From assembly GCA_963735055.1 (NCBI GenBank), contig CAVTJN010000005.1:1-64000 (forward strand): a stretch of DNA of 64,000 bases, given 5' to 3'. The notes under the pieces are model-generated. The model saw only the letters and a list, made by a program, of their open reading frames with translations. It did no database searches and had not been told where the DNA came from. The stretch's first letter is position 1. Every line of letters starts with the position of its first letter. The DNA comes from JBBITI01 sp963735055 (GTDB lineage: Bacteria; Chloroflexota; Dehalococcoidia; Dehalococcoidales; UBA2162). This document shows, piece after piece, positions 38,407-47,719 of this stretch. Made by a program: the position numbers and the translations under genes.

Positions 38407-38653
38407 CCGAGTTTTAAAGAGCGAGCGGAGGCATAAGACATCTGATCCAGAACCCATGACTTGCCAGATGCAGAAAAGGGAGGTCACGGGGTAGGGTGTC
38501 AAGTGAGTCCAGCGTCGTTCTCTTGATGACGAAAGGTTGGCCTAAACTCGATTCCCTGGCAAGTGGGTCGTTGCAGCGCTCGGATTAGTTGCGATCGACT
38601 TCGGCGAGGTCATCGATGACCCAGCCGGGACATTGGCAATGGAGGTGAATGCG

Positions 38654-39682
38654 ATGGCATTCAAAGTCGTCTATACCAGTGTGCCCCCGATCAAGATAGA
38701 CGGTGAAGCGCTGCTGAGGCTTGGGGTGGATTACGTCGAACAGCCAGCGCCCGCGGAGGAAGATCTCATTGCCGTCGCCTCCGACGCGGATGCCCTGATC
38801 GCCAGAAGCGAGCCCTGTACTGGAAAAGTAGTCAGAAGTCTCCGGTCGTGCCGGCTCATCTTCACGCCAAAGGTGGGCTTTGAGAATATCGACGTAGCGG
38901 CCGCCACGGAGATGGGCATCTGCGTGGCCAACATGCCCGGCCTTTCGGCAGATGAAGTGTCTGATCACGCCATGGCTCTGCTGTTGTCTCTTGCCAGGAA
39001 GCTCTTCGGACTGGAGCGGACGGTCCGGGGGGGACAGTGGAAGGCCTTTCACGGTCCGGAGATGCAGGCCATATGGCAAGGAATCCCCCGGGTCCGGGGG
39101 CAAACTCTGGGGCTGATAGGCTTCGGCTCCATTGCCCGAACCCTCACCCCCAAGGCGCAGGCCTTCGGACTGAGAGTGCTGGCCCACGACCCGTACGTTC
39201 CTTCCGAACTCATGAACGGCTTGGGCGTATTATCCGTGGACCTCACCGAATTGCTGAAGCAGTCGGACTACGTCTCTGTCCATTCTGTCCTTACCCCGGC
39301 CACTCGTCACCTGCTGGGCCTGGCCCAATTCCAAATGATGAAGCCCACGGCCTATATCATCAATGCATCTCGCGGCGCTATCCTGGACGAAGAAGCGCTG
39401 TTCGTAGCGCTGAAACGAGGATACATTGCAGGCGCGGGACTGGATGTATTGGAAGTAGAGCCCATCAGAATGGACAATCGGCTCCTGGGGCTTGACAACG
39501 TCATACTCACCGGCCACTCTGCGCATTACTCTGACCAGGTCTGGGCGGAACAAGCCCGGAGACCGGCGGAAGAAGTGGCCAGGATACTCCGCGGCGAATG
39601 GCCCAGGGGGTGGGTCAATCCCCAGGTGGAGGCGAGGTTCCTCGCCAGGTGGCCGCGTCTTGGGGGCCGGCTCCTGTCATAG
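38654..39682 (+). CDS. D-isomer 2-hydroxyacid dehydrogenase family protein
   Basis: ATG 38654 is chosen because GGAGGTGA lies just upstream. The NAD-binding motif is TLGLIGFGSIARTLTPKAQA. The catalytic-domain motifs are TPKVGFENIDVAAATEMG, NASRGAILDEEAL (Arg) and DVLEVEP with a Glu. The His is in ILTGHSAHYSD. It is closest in layout to the phosphoglycerate-dehydrogenase-like / CtBP-like branch. It probably reduces or oxidises a 2-keto/2-hydroxy acid in the catabolic cluster. 225 bp separate it from the flavoprotein gene. Confidence 0.88.
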   Translation: MAFKVVYTSVPPIKIDGEALLRLGVDYVEQPAPAEEDLIAVASDADALIARSEPCTGKVVRSLRSCRLIFTPKVGFENIDVAAATEMGICVANMPGLSADEVSDHAMALLLSLARKLFGLERTVRGGQWKAFHGPEMQAIWQGIPRVRGQTLGLIGFGSIARTLTPKAQAFGLRVLAHDPYVPSELMNGLGVLSVDLTELLKQSDYVSVHSVLTPATRHLLGLAQFQMMKPTAYIINASRGAILDEEALFVALKRGYIAGAGLDVLEVEPIRMDNRLLGLDNVILTGHSAHYSDQVWAEQARRPAEEVARILRGEWPRGWVNPQVEARFLARWPRLGGRLLS

Positions 39683-39694
39683 ACGACTTCTATA

Positions 39695-39723
39695 TTGACA
39701 TCTGCAAAGTCCCGTGCTATACT
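39695..39723 (+). promoter_or_regulatory. Consensus-like promoter with a long leader
   Basis: TTGACA (39695-39700), a 17-nt spacer and TATACT (39718-39723) lie about 230 bp upstream of the next gene. The leader contains a GC-rich hairpin (about 39768-39797). The promoter resembles that at 63352-63380 (both have GTGCTAT-x-CTCG at the -10). Confidence 0.6.
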
Positions 39724-39951
39724 CGGAGCACTCCAAATCTGGTGGGACAAGAACTAGATTCATGCACCGCCGCATGATGATTGTGCGTGCGGCGGCTTGC
39801 CCTTCCTGATACATGTACTGCCGGTGGCGTTAGATCATGTCGACGTCCGGCGGCAGTGAGTAGCCATCCAAAGCCGCGCTGGCGCCGGCGTGTCTGGAGT
39901 TGCGCCCGGAGACCAGCGAATTGCGAAGTATTAAAACAGGAGTGAACGACG

Positions 39952-41764
39952 GTGAAGAGGAAGGTTCTGTTTCTGGCCAGTTTCGTTGCGCTGTTCGGGC
40001 TATTGCTGGCATCATGCGCGCCGGCGGCAAGCTCGACTACTCCACCCAACTCCACGACAACATCACCCCCCACCACCACAACGGCCGCCCCCTCGAAGAC
40101 GACTAGTCCGGCCGATGCGCCCAAATACGGCGGCGTATTCACCTACTGGCTGAAGACTGATCCTATGGGTTTTGACGAAGCTTACTCAGTCCATCCCAAC
40201 GTTACTACCGCGGCCCTGACTCAGGACAAACTGATGATCGGCGACTGGGCGAAGGGCCCGGCCGGCAGCGGCGAGATCGACTGGACGTACGGTTTCATCG
40301 GACAGCGTTGGCGTGATGACTGGTTCGCTGGCCCAAAGCTGGGAAACGCCGGATGGTCAAACGATCGTATACCATATCCGGCAAGGCGTCCACTTCGCCC
40401 TCAACCCCAACAGCGAAGCGAGCCGCTTGGTGAATGGCCGCGAAGTCACTGCCGACGACGTCGCATTCAGCATCGACCGGGCGTTCACTTCAAAGACGGC
40501 CTATCTCTACAGCGCGTACACGTCGGTCGGCAATAACCCCACCTCAATAAAGGCGCTAGACAAGTATACGGTGGAAGTCAAGACAAACCAGGCCATGCAT
40601 GGCCTGATGGTGTTGGTCTGCGGAGGCTTCCTCTGGACCTGGCCCCGGGAGGTGATCAACAAGTACGGCGACATGAAGGACTGGCGGAACTCCGCCGGGA
40701 CCGGGCCGTTCATGCTCACTGACTACGTTTCCGGCAGCGCCATCACCTTCATACGGAATCGCACCTATTTCGGCAAGGACCCGCTCCACTCGCAGAACCA
40801 ACTGCCCTACTTGGACGGCGTCAAAATGCTGATCATACCGGACATATCTACGTATCTGGCCGCGCTGCGCACCGGGAAGCTTGATATGTTGCCGGCGGTC
40901 CAATGGGAAGACGCCGCCTCGCTGATCAAGACCAATCCGGACCTAAAATACCACACGCGCTATCAGACTCCGACTTTCCCGGTTGGTCGCGTCGACAAGC
41001 AGGACCTGCCCTTTAAGGACATCAAGGTCCGTCAGGCTCTGAACATGGCAATCGACAAGCAAGCTATCCTTAAATCCTACTTTGGTGGCCACGCGGCACT
41101 TCTGGGCTATCCCTGGCCGCCAACCAAGACATACGACGCGATCTACACTCCGCTTGAACAGCAGTCTCAGGCGGTAAAGGACCTGTTCACCTACGATCCA
41201 GTCAAGGCCAAGCAACTTCTGGCAGATGCAGGCTTTCCTAACGGGTTCGTCACCCACATCGTCTGCGACGGCACTTCCACTCAGCCGGACATGCTGTCCA
41301 TCGTGCGGGAGCAACTACTCAAAATCGGCGTTGACATGCAGATCCAGCCCAAAGAAGCCGGAGTTTTCACGTCCATTACGAGGGGCAGGACCCACGAAGA
41401 GATGGTCATGAAGAACGCGGTAGACTATTCGTTTCCGTTCCGCATGCTGATGGTGCGGAAGGAGAGCTTTGATGACCCGGCGTATTTCGAAGCTGATTTT
41501 ACCAGACAAGCCTATAACACAGTCAGTCGACTGGTCGGGGTCGATGACGCCACTGTCAACAAAACCCTGAAGGAGGTCGGCAAGTTCAGTCTAGAGCAGG
41601 CCTGGGGCCTCTGGCTTCCAGCCCCCGAAGTGTATGACATGTGGCAGCCGTGGGTGGGCAACTATCACGGAGAGCAGGACGTCGGCTATCTGGCAGGCCC
41701 CGCTAACAGGAATTTGGACTGGGTCTGGATTGACCAGACACTGAAACAGTCAATGGGACGCTAA
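39952..41764 (+). CDS. ABC transporter solute-binding lipoprotein, family 5, one frame break
   Basis: GTG 39952 follows AGGAG. The signal peptide is MKRKVLFLASFVALFGLLLA with lipobox LASC and a Thr/Pro/Ser linker. The frame breaks near 40305-40313, after WTYGFIGQ; the second frame reads SLAQSWETPDGQTIVYHIRQ, LVNGREVTADDVAFSIDRAF and IKVRQALNMAIDKQAI, and ends LKQSMGR. Joined, it has about 600 residues. It precedes two CoA-transferase genes, suggesting that the ligand is the acid activated by them. Confidence 0.88.
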
Positions 41765-41771
41765 GACTTAG

Positions 41772-41813
41772 CGAGGGAAGTCATCGACAGCTATTGTTCG
41801 ATGACCTCCCTCG
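41772..41813 (+). terminator. Hairpin between binding-protein and CoA-transferase genes
   Basis: A 16-bp stem with one mismatch (41772-41787 with 41798-41813) and a 10-nt loop lies 7 bp after the stop. There is no U-run, so it may be an attenuator or mRNA-stabilising hairpin rather than a full terminator. Confidence 0.5.
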
Positions 41814-41836
41814 AATTGTGAAGGGCGAGCCGAGTT

Positions 41837-43078
41837 ATGCCAGAATCGGACATGCTGAACCCGTACCGAGTCTTGGATCTGACTGACGAGAAGGGTCTTC
41901 TCTGCGGTAAGATCATGGCCGATCTCGGGGCGGACGTCGTGAAGGTGGAGCGGCCGGGAGGAGACGCGGCACGCTCGATCGGACCTTTCTACCACGATGA
42001 TCCGGACCCCGAGAAAAGCCTCTTCTGGTTAGCCTTCAACACAAACAAGCGGGGAATCACACTCGACATCGAGACAGCAGACGGGCGCGACATTTTCAGG
42101 AAGCTGGTCACGACTGCTGACGTGGTAGTGGAAAGCTTCCCGCCGGGACATATGGAAGAGTTGGGTCTGGGGTATTCGGCTCTGGAGAAGATCAACCGGC
42201 GAGTGATCCTGGTGTCCATCAGCCCGTTTGGACAGACGGGGGCATACAAGGCCTACAAAGCGCCGGATATTGTCGCCTGGGCGATGGGCGGCTACATGTA
42301 CTCGGTAGGTGATGCGGACCGGGCGCCGGTACGCATCAGCCACCACTCTCAGGCGTACCTTCATGCCGGCGGGCAGGCGGCCCAGGGAGCGCTGCTGGCG
42401 CTCTACGGCCGCGAGTTAAGGGGTGTTGGCCAGCACGTGGACGTCTCAATACGGGACTCGATTACAAGGTGCACGCCGGAAAGGATCACGGAGGCGTGGG
42501 ATTTCCGGAAGGTAATAACGCGCAGGGGCGGTTCGGGGGCTACTCTCCAGGTGAAGCGGACCTGGCCGTGCAAAGACGGATACGTGTCGGCATTCTTCTG
42601 GTCCGGGCCGGATGCCAGGCGATGGAACTCGCCGCTGACCAACTGGATGGATAGTGAGGGAATGTCGAACGAATTCATCAGGACCATTGACTGGGACACG
42701 TTCGACATCCAGAAGTTGACCCAGGAGACCTATGACCGCATCGCAGAGCCGGTCGGCAGGTTTTTTATGGCGCACACGAAGGCGGAGTTGCTGGCCGGAG
42801 CGGCAAAACACAAGGCGCAATTGTATCCGCTGTCCACAACCGCCGACATATTGAACAATCCGCAGCTGGCATCCAGGGAGTTTTGGACGGAGATCGAACA
42901 TACCGAACCCGGTACCACGATTACTTATCCGGGCGGGTTCGCAAAGACCTCGGAAGCTCCGCCGAAAGTACGCCGGCGCGCCCCATTGATAGGGGAGCAC
43001 AATATCGAGATCTACGAAAAGGAATTGGGTATCCCGCGCGACAGGCTGCTGGCGCTGAAACAGATGGGGGCAATTTAG
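41837..43078 (+). CDS. CaiB/BaiF family III CoA-transferase
   Basis: Family III CoA-transferases move CoA between organic acids (for example carnitine, formate/oxalate, benzylsuccinate). The N-terminal motif YRVLDLTDEKGLLCGKIMADL, GADVVKVERPGGDAARSIGP is canonical. NTNKRGITLDIETADGRDIF and LVSISPFGQTGAYKAYKAPD follow, with the catalytic Asp region near APDIVAWAMGG. At 413 residues it is normal. It is 28 bp before a second family III gene, so the two may form a heteromeric enzyme, as in some aromatic pathways. Confidence 0.92.
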   Translation: MPESDMLNPYRVLDLTDEKGLLCGKIMADLGADVVKVERPGGDAARSIGPFYHDDPDPEKSLFWLAFNTNKRGITLDIETADGRDIFRKLVTTADVVVESFPPGHMEELGLGYSALEKINRRVILVSISPFGQTGAYKAYKAPDIVAWAMGGYMYSVGDADRAPVRISHHSQAYLHAGGQAAQGALLALYGRELRGVGQHVDVSIRDSITRCTPERITEAWDFRKVITRRGGSGATLQVKRTWPCKDGYVSAFFWSGPDARRWNSPLTNWMDSEGMSNEFIRTIDWDTFDIQKLTQETYDRIAEPVGRFFMAHTKAELLAGAAKHKAQLYPLSTTADILNNPQLASREFWTEIEHTEPGTTITYPGGFAKTSEAPPKVRRRAPLIGEHNIEIYEKELGIPRDRLLALKQMGAI

Positions 43079-43106
43079 GGCACCGAACAGGAAAGGGTAC
43101 AGACAC

Positions 43107-44300
43107 ATGACAGAGTCGCTGCTCGCGGGAATCAAGGTGGCGGATTTCAGCCGGGTGATCGTAGGTCCGCTGAGCACCAAGACCCTCTGCGATTACGGAG
43201 CAGAGGTGGTAAAGATAGAGGGCAGAAGCAGGCCGGGGCACTATCGGACAACCGGTCCGGAGCCCGACCTCAGCGCGCACTTCACCTCCTGGAACACCGG
43301 CAAACTCAGCATCGCGGTGAACCTGGCCAAACCGCAGGGCGTGGAATTGGCGAAGAAGATCGTGGCATGGTCGGACGTTGTGGTCGAGAGCTTCGCCGGG
43401 GGATCGATGCGCAGAATGGGCCTGGGTTACGATGAACTCAGAAAGGTGAAGCCAGACATCATCATGCTGAGTTCGTGCATGCAGGGGCAGACGGGGCCGT
43501 TTGCGTCGCATCCGGGCTGGGGCTTCCAGCTTTCCGGGCTTTCAGGCTTCTGCCACATTGCGGGCTGGCCGGACCGCCCGTCCCCGGAGCTGGGGGTATA
43601 CACCGATTTTGTGGCACCGCACTTCAACGTTTGCGCGATCATGGCCGCCCTGCTGTACCGGCGGCGGACGGGCAGGGGACTCTACATCGACATGTCGCAA
43701 CTTGAAAATGCGGTGCAGTTCATGTCACCATTGATTCTGGACTACGCGGTGAACGGCCGGGTAGCCGAAAGAACCGGGAACAAGTGCTCATACGCTGCGC
43801 CGCACAACGCGTACCGTTGTAGCGGCGACGACCGGTGGTGCGCCATTGCAGTATTCACCGATCAAGAGTGGCAGGCGTTCTGCCGCGTCACGGGGAATCC
43901 CTCCTGGATTACCGACCCGAGGTTCGGCACGCTGCTGGCCAGGAAAGAAAACGAGGGGGAGCTGGACAGGCTGGTGGCGGCATGGACGGCCAATCACACG
44001 GCGGAAGAGGTCATGCGGACGATGCAGGATGCGGGGGTGGCGGCGGGAGTGCTGGAGACCGGGGAGGACCTATTGGAACGTGACCCTCAGATACAGCACC
44101 GCCGGACTTTCCGCGAGGTTGATCATCCCAGGATGGGCAAGCATCACCCGGTGGCCTCGCCCTTTATAATGTCGGCGTCGGCCGACGAAGTGCGGAGAGC
44201 CCCGTTGCTCGGCGAACACAACGAATACGTCCTGAAACAGATCCTGGGCATGTCCGATGAAGAGATTGCCGATCTGGTGATGGCCGGCGCCGTTGAGTGA
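43107..44300 (+). CDS. CaiB/BaiF family III CoA-transferase, second copy
   Basis: The motifs are VADFSRVIVGPLSTKTLCDYG, AEVVKIEGRSRPGHYRTTGP, WNTGKLSIAVNLAKPQG, VVVESFAGGSMRRMGLGYDE and LSSCMQGQTGPFASHPG. The C-terminal HPRMGKHHPVASP and APLLGEHNEYVL are typical. It is only moderately similar to its upstream neighbour, so a two-subunit or two-substrate arrangement is likely. It lies in a run with the Mo-enzyme genes, about 100 bp downstream, separated by a hairpin (44318-44345). Confidence 0.92.
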   Translation: MTESLLAGIKVADFSRVIVGPLSTKTLCDYGAEVVKIEGRSRPGHYRTTGPEPDLSAHFTSWNTGKLSIAVNLAKPQGVELAKKIVAWSDVVVESFAGGSMRRMGLGYDELRKVKPDIIMLSSCMQGQTGPFASHPGWGFQLSGLSGFCHIAGWPDRPSPELGVYTDFVAPHFNVCAIMAALLYRRRTGRGLYIDMSQLENAVQFMSPLILDYAVNGRVAERTGNKCSYAAPHNAYRCSGDDRWCAIAVFTDQEWQAFCRVTGNPSWITDPRFGTLLARKENEGELDRLVAAWTANHTAEEVMRTMQDAGVAAGVLETGEDLLERDPQIQHRRTFREVDHPRMGKHHPVASPFIMSASADEVRRAPLLGEHNEYVLKQILGMSDEEIADLVMAGAVE

Positions 44301-44406
44301 AACTCCGGTGACAGATACCGGGACTTAGGACAGAGAAAGTCCCGGATCTCGCGGAGCGCAGACCTACCGAACGTACCCTTGAAGCTAATCAGGGAGGTAG
44401 ACGCCC

Positions 44407-46881
44407 ATGGCACTACCACAAGACCCACCGCAAGAGCCGACCGATCCCGAAGAAACGCTGTGCACTTCCTGTGAATTGGGTGGCCCGCTGCTGATTCACG
44501 TGAAGAACGGAAGAATAGTCAGAGTGAGACCCCTGCCGTTGACGGAGGATGATGTCAAATCGGCTCACTGGAAAATAACGGTGGGCGACAAGACCTTCGA
44601 ACCTCCGACCCGCACTACGGTGACCCCTTACGGAGTCGGCATTCGAGGCCGCATATACAACCCGCTCAGGCTGAGATACCCCTTGAAGAGAGTCGGGTTC
44701 AAGCCAGGCGGCAAAGACACTGTCGAGAACCGGGGCAAAGGGGAGTTCGTCCGCATCAGTTGGGACGAAGCTCTAGACACGACCGCCCAGGAAATATCGA
44801 GAATCAAGAAGACCTACGGTCCGGCGGCGATTCTGCCGGAGATCGGGGGCCACAGCATGTGGGGCTTCATCCACGGCGGCTATAACAGGCGATTTTTTGA
44901 CATTTTGGGGTCGATGAGGCAGATGTCCAATCCCAACAGCTGGGAAGGGTGGTTCTGGGGCGCCGTTCACGCCTGGGGTTTCCAGAAGACGATCGGCACT
45001 CCCGATAATACCAACCTGTTGCAGGACGTGATGAAGAACTCGCAGCTGCTCGTCTTCTGGTCGAATGACCCGGAAGCTAACTGGGGCTACGGGGGGCAAG
45101 ATAGCCTTATCTGGCGGCTGTGGCTGCGTGAGCTGGGAATCAAGCAGATATACATCGACCCGTTCTGCAACTTCACCGCCAGACGTTTCGCCCACAAGTG
45201 GATTGCTCCAAGGCCGGCCACCGATGCGGCGCTTGCCGCAGCTATCGCCTACGTGTGGATAGCTGAAGGGACTTACGATAGGGAGTACGTGGCGACGCAC
45301 ACCGTTGGCTTCGATAAGTGGAAAGAATACATTCTGGGGGACGAAGATGGCGTCCGGAAGACGCCAGAGTGGGCGGAGCATATCAGCGGGGTCGAGGCCG
45401 GAGTGATCCGGGCATTAGCCAGGGATTGGGCATCGAAGAGAACGACTCTCTGTATCAGGGCGGGGATGGGAGGCGCCTGCCGGGCGCAGGGCGGCACCGA
45501 GTGGGCGAGGATGATGGTCCTTCTCCAGGGAATGCAGGGCCTTGGGAAGCCCGGCGTGACCATATGGGACAGCCAGAGCGGATCTCCTCTGAATCTGGAT
45601 TTCAAGTTTCCGTCCTACCGTCCAGCGCCAGTGGACCTATTCGCCAAGACACACCCCACCAATCCCGTGGACCAGTATGTGTACAGACTCAGACTCCCCG
45701 AGGCGATACTGAACCCGCCGATACATTGGACCGGCGCCGGTACCAACTGCACCCAGTGGGGCGCTGACTATCAGTTCAAGAAGTACACGTATCCGGAGCC
45801 TGGGGACACCGAACTAAGAATGATTTACCGGTTGGGCGGCAACTACTTCGGCACGCTTCCAGAAGGCAGGAGATGGATGCAGGCCTATCAGAGCCCGAAG
45901 ATCGAGTTTATGGTGGGTCAGACGATCTGGATGGAGGCCGAGACACCCTTCATGGACATTGTGCTTCCCGCCTGTACCCACTATGAGAGCACTGATATCA
46001 GTGAGTGGGCGTCCACGGATTTCAACGTCTGGAGAACCAACCATCGAGTGATTGTGTATCACCAGAAATGCATCGATCCGCTATACGAGTCGAAGACCGA
46101 TATGGATATCTTCACTTTGCTGGCAGAAAAGCTGGGGTTCAAGGAGCAGATGACTGAAGGGAACACGGTGGAGGACTGGATCAGGAAGACTTTCGAAGCA
46201 AGCGACATCACGAAATACATGACTTACGAGGAGTTCAAGAAGAAGGGGTACTTTGTGGTCCCGGTCCCTGACAATTACGACCCCAAGCCCGCCTTTAGAT
46301 CTTTCCATGAGACTGGAACTGGTCTCGACACGCCCACGGGCAAGATTGAGTTCGAGTCGCAACGAATCCGCAAATACCTGCCTGATGACGAAGAGAGACC
46401 GCCGGTACCCCACTATGTCCCGTCCTGGGAAGGGCACGCTACCACGCCGCTGGTCAACAAGTTCCCGCTGCAAATGATCATCCCACATTCGAAGTTCTCC
46501 TACCACAGTCATGGAGAACTGGACCCTTGGATCAGCGACATATGGATGCACCGGGTGTTCAAAAACGGATATCGCTACCGTCCCCTGCAAATCCATCCCG
46601 TTGATGCCAACGCGAGAAGCATCGAGAATGGCGACATCGTGAAGGTATACAACGACAGGGCCACCGTCCTCCTGGTGGCATCGGTTACGGAAAAGATCAG
46701 GCCAGGCACGGTTCACGCTCGTGTTGCCGCGAAGTACGACCCCATTGAGCCAGGGAATCCCGACTCCATCGACCGGGGAGGGGCCGTGAACCTGCTCACC
46801 TCTGCCAGATTCTTGGCCGCCAACGTGCCGGGCCAGGTCGCACAGTGCCTGGTCGAAGTTCAGAAATGGGGAGGCCAATAG
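44407..46881 (+). CDS. Molybdopterin oxidoreductase, transhydroxylase-like large subunit
   Basis: This is a DMSO-reductase-superfamily protein of 824 residues binding a bis-MGD molybdenum/tungsten cofactor. The N-terminus has only CTSCELGG, without the full four-Cys [4Fe-4S] motif. That agrees with the pyrogallol-phloroglucinol transhydroxylase branch, whose large subunit has no cluster. GGHSMWG (His about 149) and the region MSNPNSWEGWFWGA (Ser about 174/178) are near where that enzyme has a catalytic His and the Mo-ligand Ser. VNKFPLQMIIPHSKFSYHS starts the C-terminal cofactor-binding domain. No Tat signal is visible, so it is probably cytoplasmic. The Fe-S subunit follows with no gap. The exact substrate is not predictable. 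Confidence 0.85.
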   Translation: MALPQDPPQEPTDPEETLCTSCELGGPLLIHVKNGRIVRVRPLPLTEDDVKSAHWKITVGDKTFEPPTRTTVTPYGVGIRGRIYNPLRLRYPLKRVGFKPGGKDTVENRGKGEFVRISWDEALDTTAQEISRIKKTYGPAAILPEIGGHSMWGFIHGGYNRRFFDILGSMRQMSNPNSWEGWFWGAVHAWGFQKTIGTPDNTNLLQDVMKNSQLLVFWSNDPEANWGYGGQDSLIWRLWLRELGIKQIYIDPFCNFTARRFAHKWIAPRPATDAALAAAIAYVWIAEGTYDREYVATHTVGFDKWKEYILGDEDGVRKTPEWAEHISGVEAGVIRALARDWASKRTTLCIRAGMGGACRAQGGTEWARMMVLLQGMQGLGKPGVTIWDSQSGSPLNLDFKFPSYRPAPVDLFAKTHPTNPVDQYVYRLRLPEAILNPPIHWTGAGTNCTQWGADYQFKKYTYPEPGDTELRMIYRLGGNYFGTLPEGRRWMQAYQSPKIEFMVGQTIWMEAETPFMDIVLPACTHYESTDISEWASTDFNVWRTNHRVIVYHQKCIDPLYESKTDMDIFTLLAEKLGFKEQMTEGNTVEDWIRKTFEASDITKYMTYEEFKKKGYFVVPVPDNYDPKPAFRSFHETGTGLDTPTGKIEFESQRIRKYLPDDEERPPVPHYVPSWEGHATTPLVNKFPLQMIIPHSKFSYHSHGELDPWISDIWMHRVFKNGYRYRPLQIHPVDANARSIENGDIVKVYNDRATVLLVASVTEKIRPGTVHARVAAKYDPIEPGNPDSIDRGGAVNLLTSARFLAANVPGQVAQCLVEVQKWGGQ

Positions 46882-47712
46882 ATGGGACAGAGAGCACTGG
46901 TCATCGACGTGACCAAATGCACGGCGTGCTTCGATTGTTTCATCGCCTGCAAAGATGAGTTTGCAGGACAATCCTGGCCACCGTATTCAGAGGCTCAACC
47001 GGATATGGGACAATCATGGATGCTCGTTGACGAGATAGAGCGGGGGCAATTCCCTCACGTGAAAGGTACGTTCGTCCCACAACCCTGCATGCTCTGTCAG
47101 GACCCTCTTTGTGTCAAGGCAGCCAAGGACGGCGGCGCGTACCGGAGAGCAGACGGCATCGTAATCTTCGATCCACAGAAAAGTAAGGGTCAAAAAGGGA
47201 TCGCGACCGCGTGCCGCTATGGCCGCGCCTTCTGGAACGAAGAGCTTAAGATCCCACAGAAATGCGACTTCTGCGCCCATCTGCTCGACAAGGGTTGGAA
47301 GGAGCCGCGGTGCGTGGAGGTCTGTCCGGCAAGAGTGTTCACATTCGGAGAGAAGGATGAGTTGCAGGAACTCATCGCCAAAGCAGAGCCACTTCATCCG
47401 GAATACGGGACCGATCCGGCGGTCTACTATATCGGCCTGCCCAAGACTTTCGTTTCAGGCAGTGTGTATGGCGACGATACCAGGGACTGTCTGGAAGGTG
47501 TCGAGGTGACCCTGGTTGACAGGGCGACCGGAAATGGGCTGCCTGTAAAGACCAACAACTATGGGGATTTTGAATTCGACGGGCTTGAGGCAGGTGGTAG
47601 CTACCGGCTGATCGTGAAAGCGGAAGGCTACTACCCGGTATCATTTGAAGACATACTCCTGGACAAAGACTTGCATCTGGGCAACATCTTCCTCAAAACG
47701 GTCATAGCATAG
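46882..47712 (+). CDS. 4Fe-4S electron-transfer subunit with C-terminal Cna-B-like domain
   Basis: This is the partner of the Mo subunit, with its ATG directly after that stop. Ferredoxin motifs (CTACFDCFIACKDEF, CMLCQDPLCVKAAKDGGAY, CDFCAHLLDKGWKEPRCVEVCP) coordinate several [4Fe-4S] clusters. Residues about 190-276 (VSGSVYGDDTRDCLEGVEVT, GDFEFDGLEAGGSYRLIVKAEGYY) form a beta-sandwich of the Cna-B/carboxypeptidase-regulatory type. The same order occurs in the small subunit of pyrogallol-phloroglucinol transhydroxylase (about 274 residues; here 276), supporting that assignment. Confidence 0.88.
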   Translation: MGQRALVIDVTKCTACFDCFIACKDEFAGQSWPPYSEAQPDMGQSWMLVDEIERGQFPHVKGTFVPQPCMLCQDPLCVKAAKDGGAYRRADGIVIFDPQKSKGQKGIATACRYGRAFWNEELKIPQKCDFCAHLLDKGWKEPRCVEVCPARVFTFGEKDELQELIAKAEPLHPEYGTDPAVYYIGLPKTFVSGSVYGDDTRDCLEGVEVTLVDRATGNGLPVKTNNYGDFEFDGLEAGGSYRLIVKAEGYYPVSFEDILLDKDLHLGNIFLKTVIA

Positions 47713-47719
47713 CGGTCGA

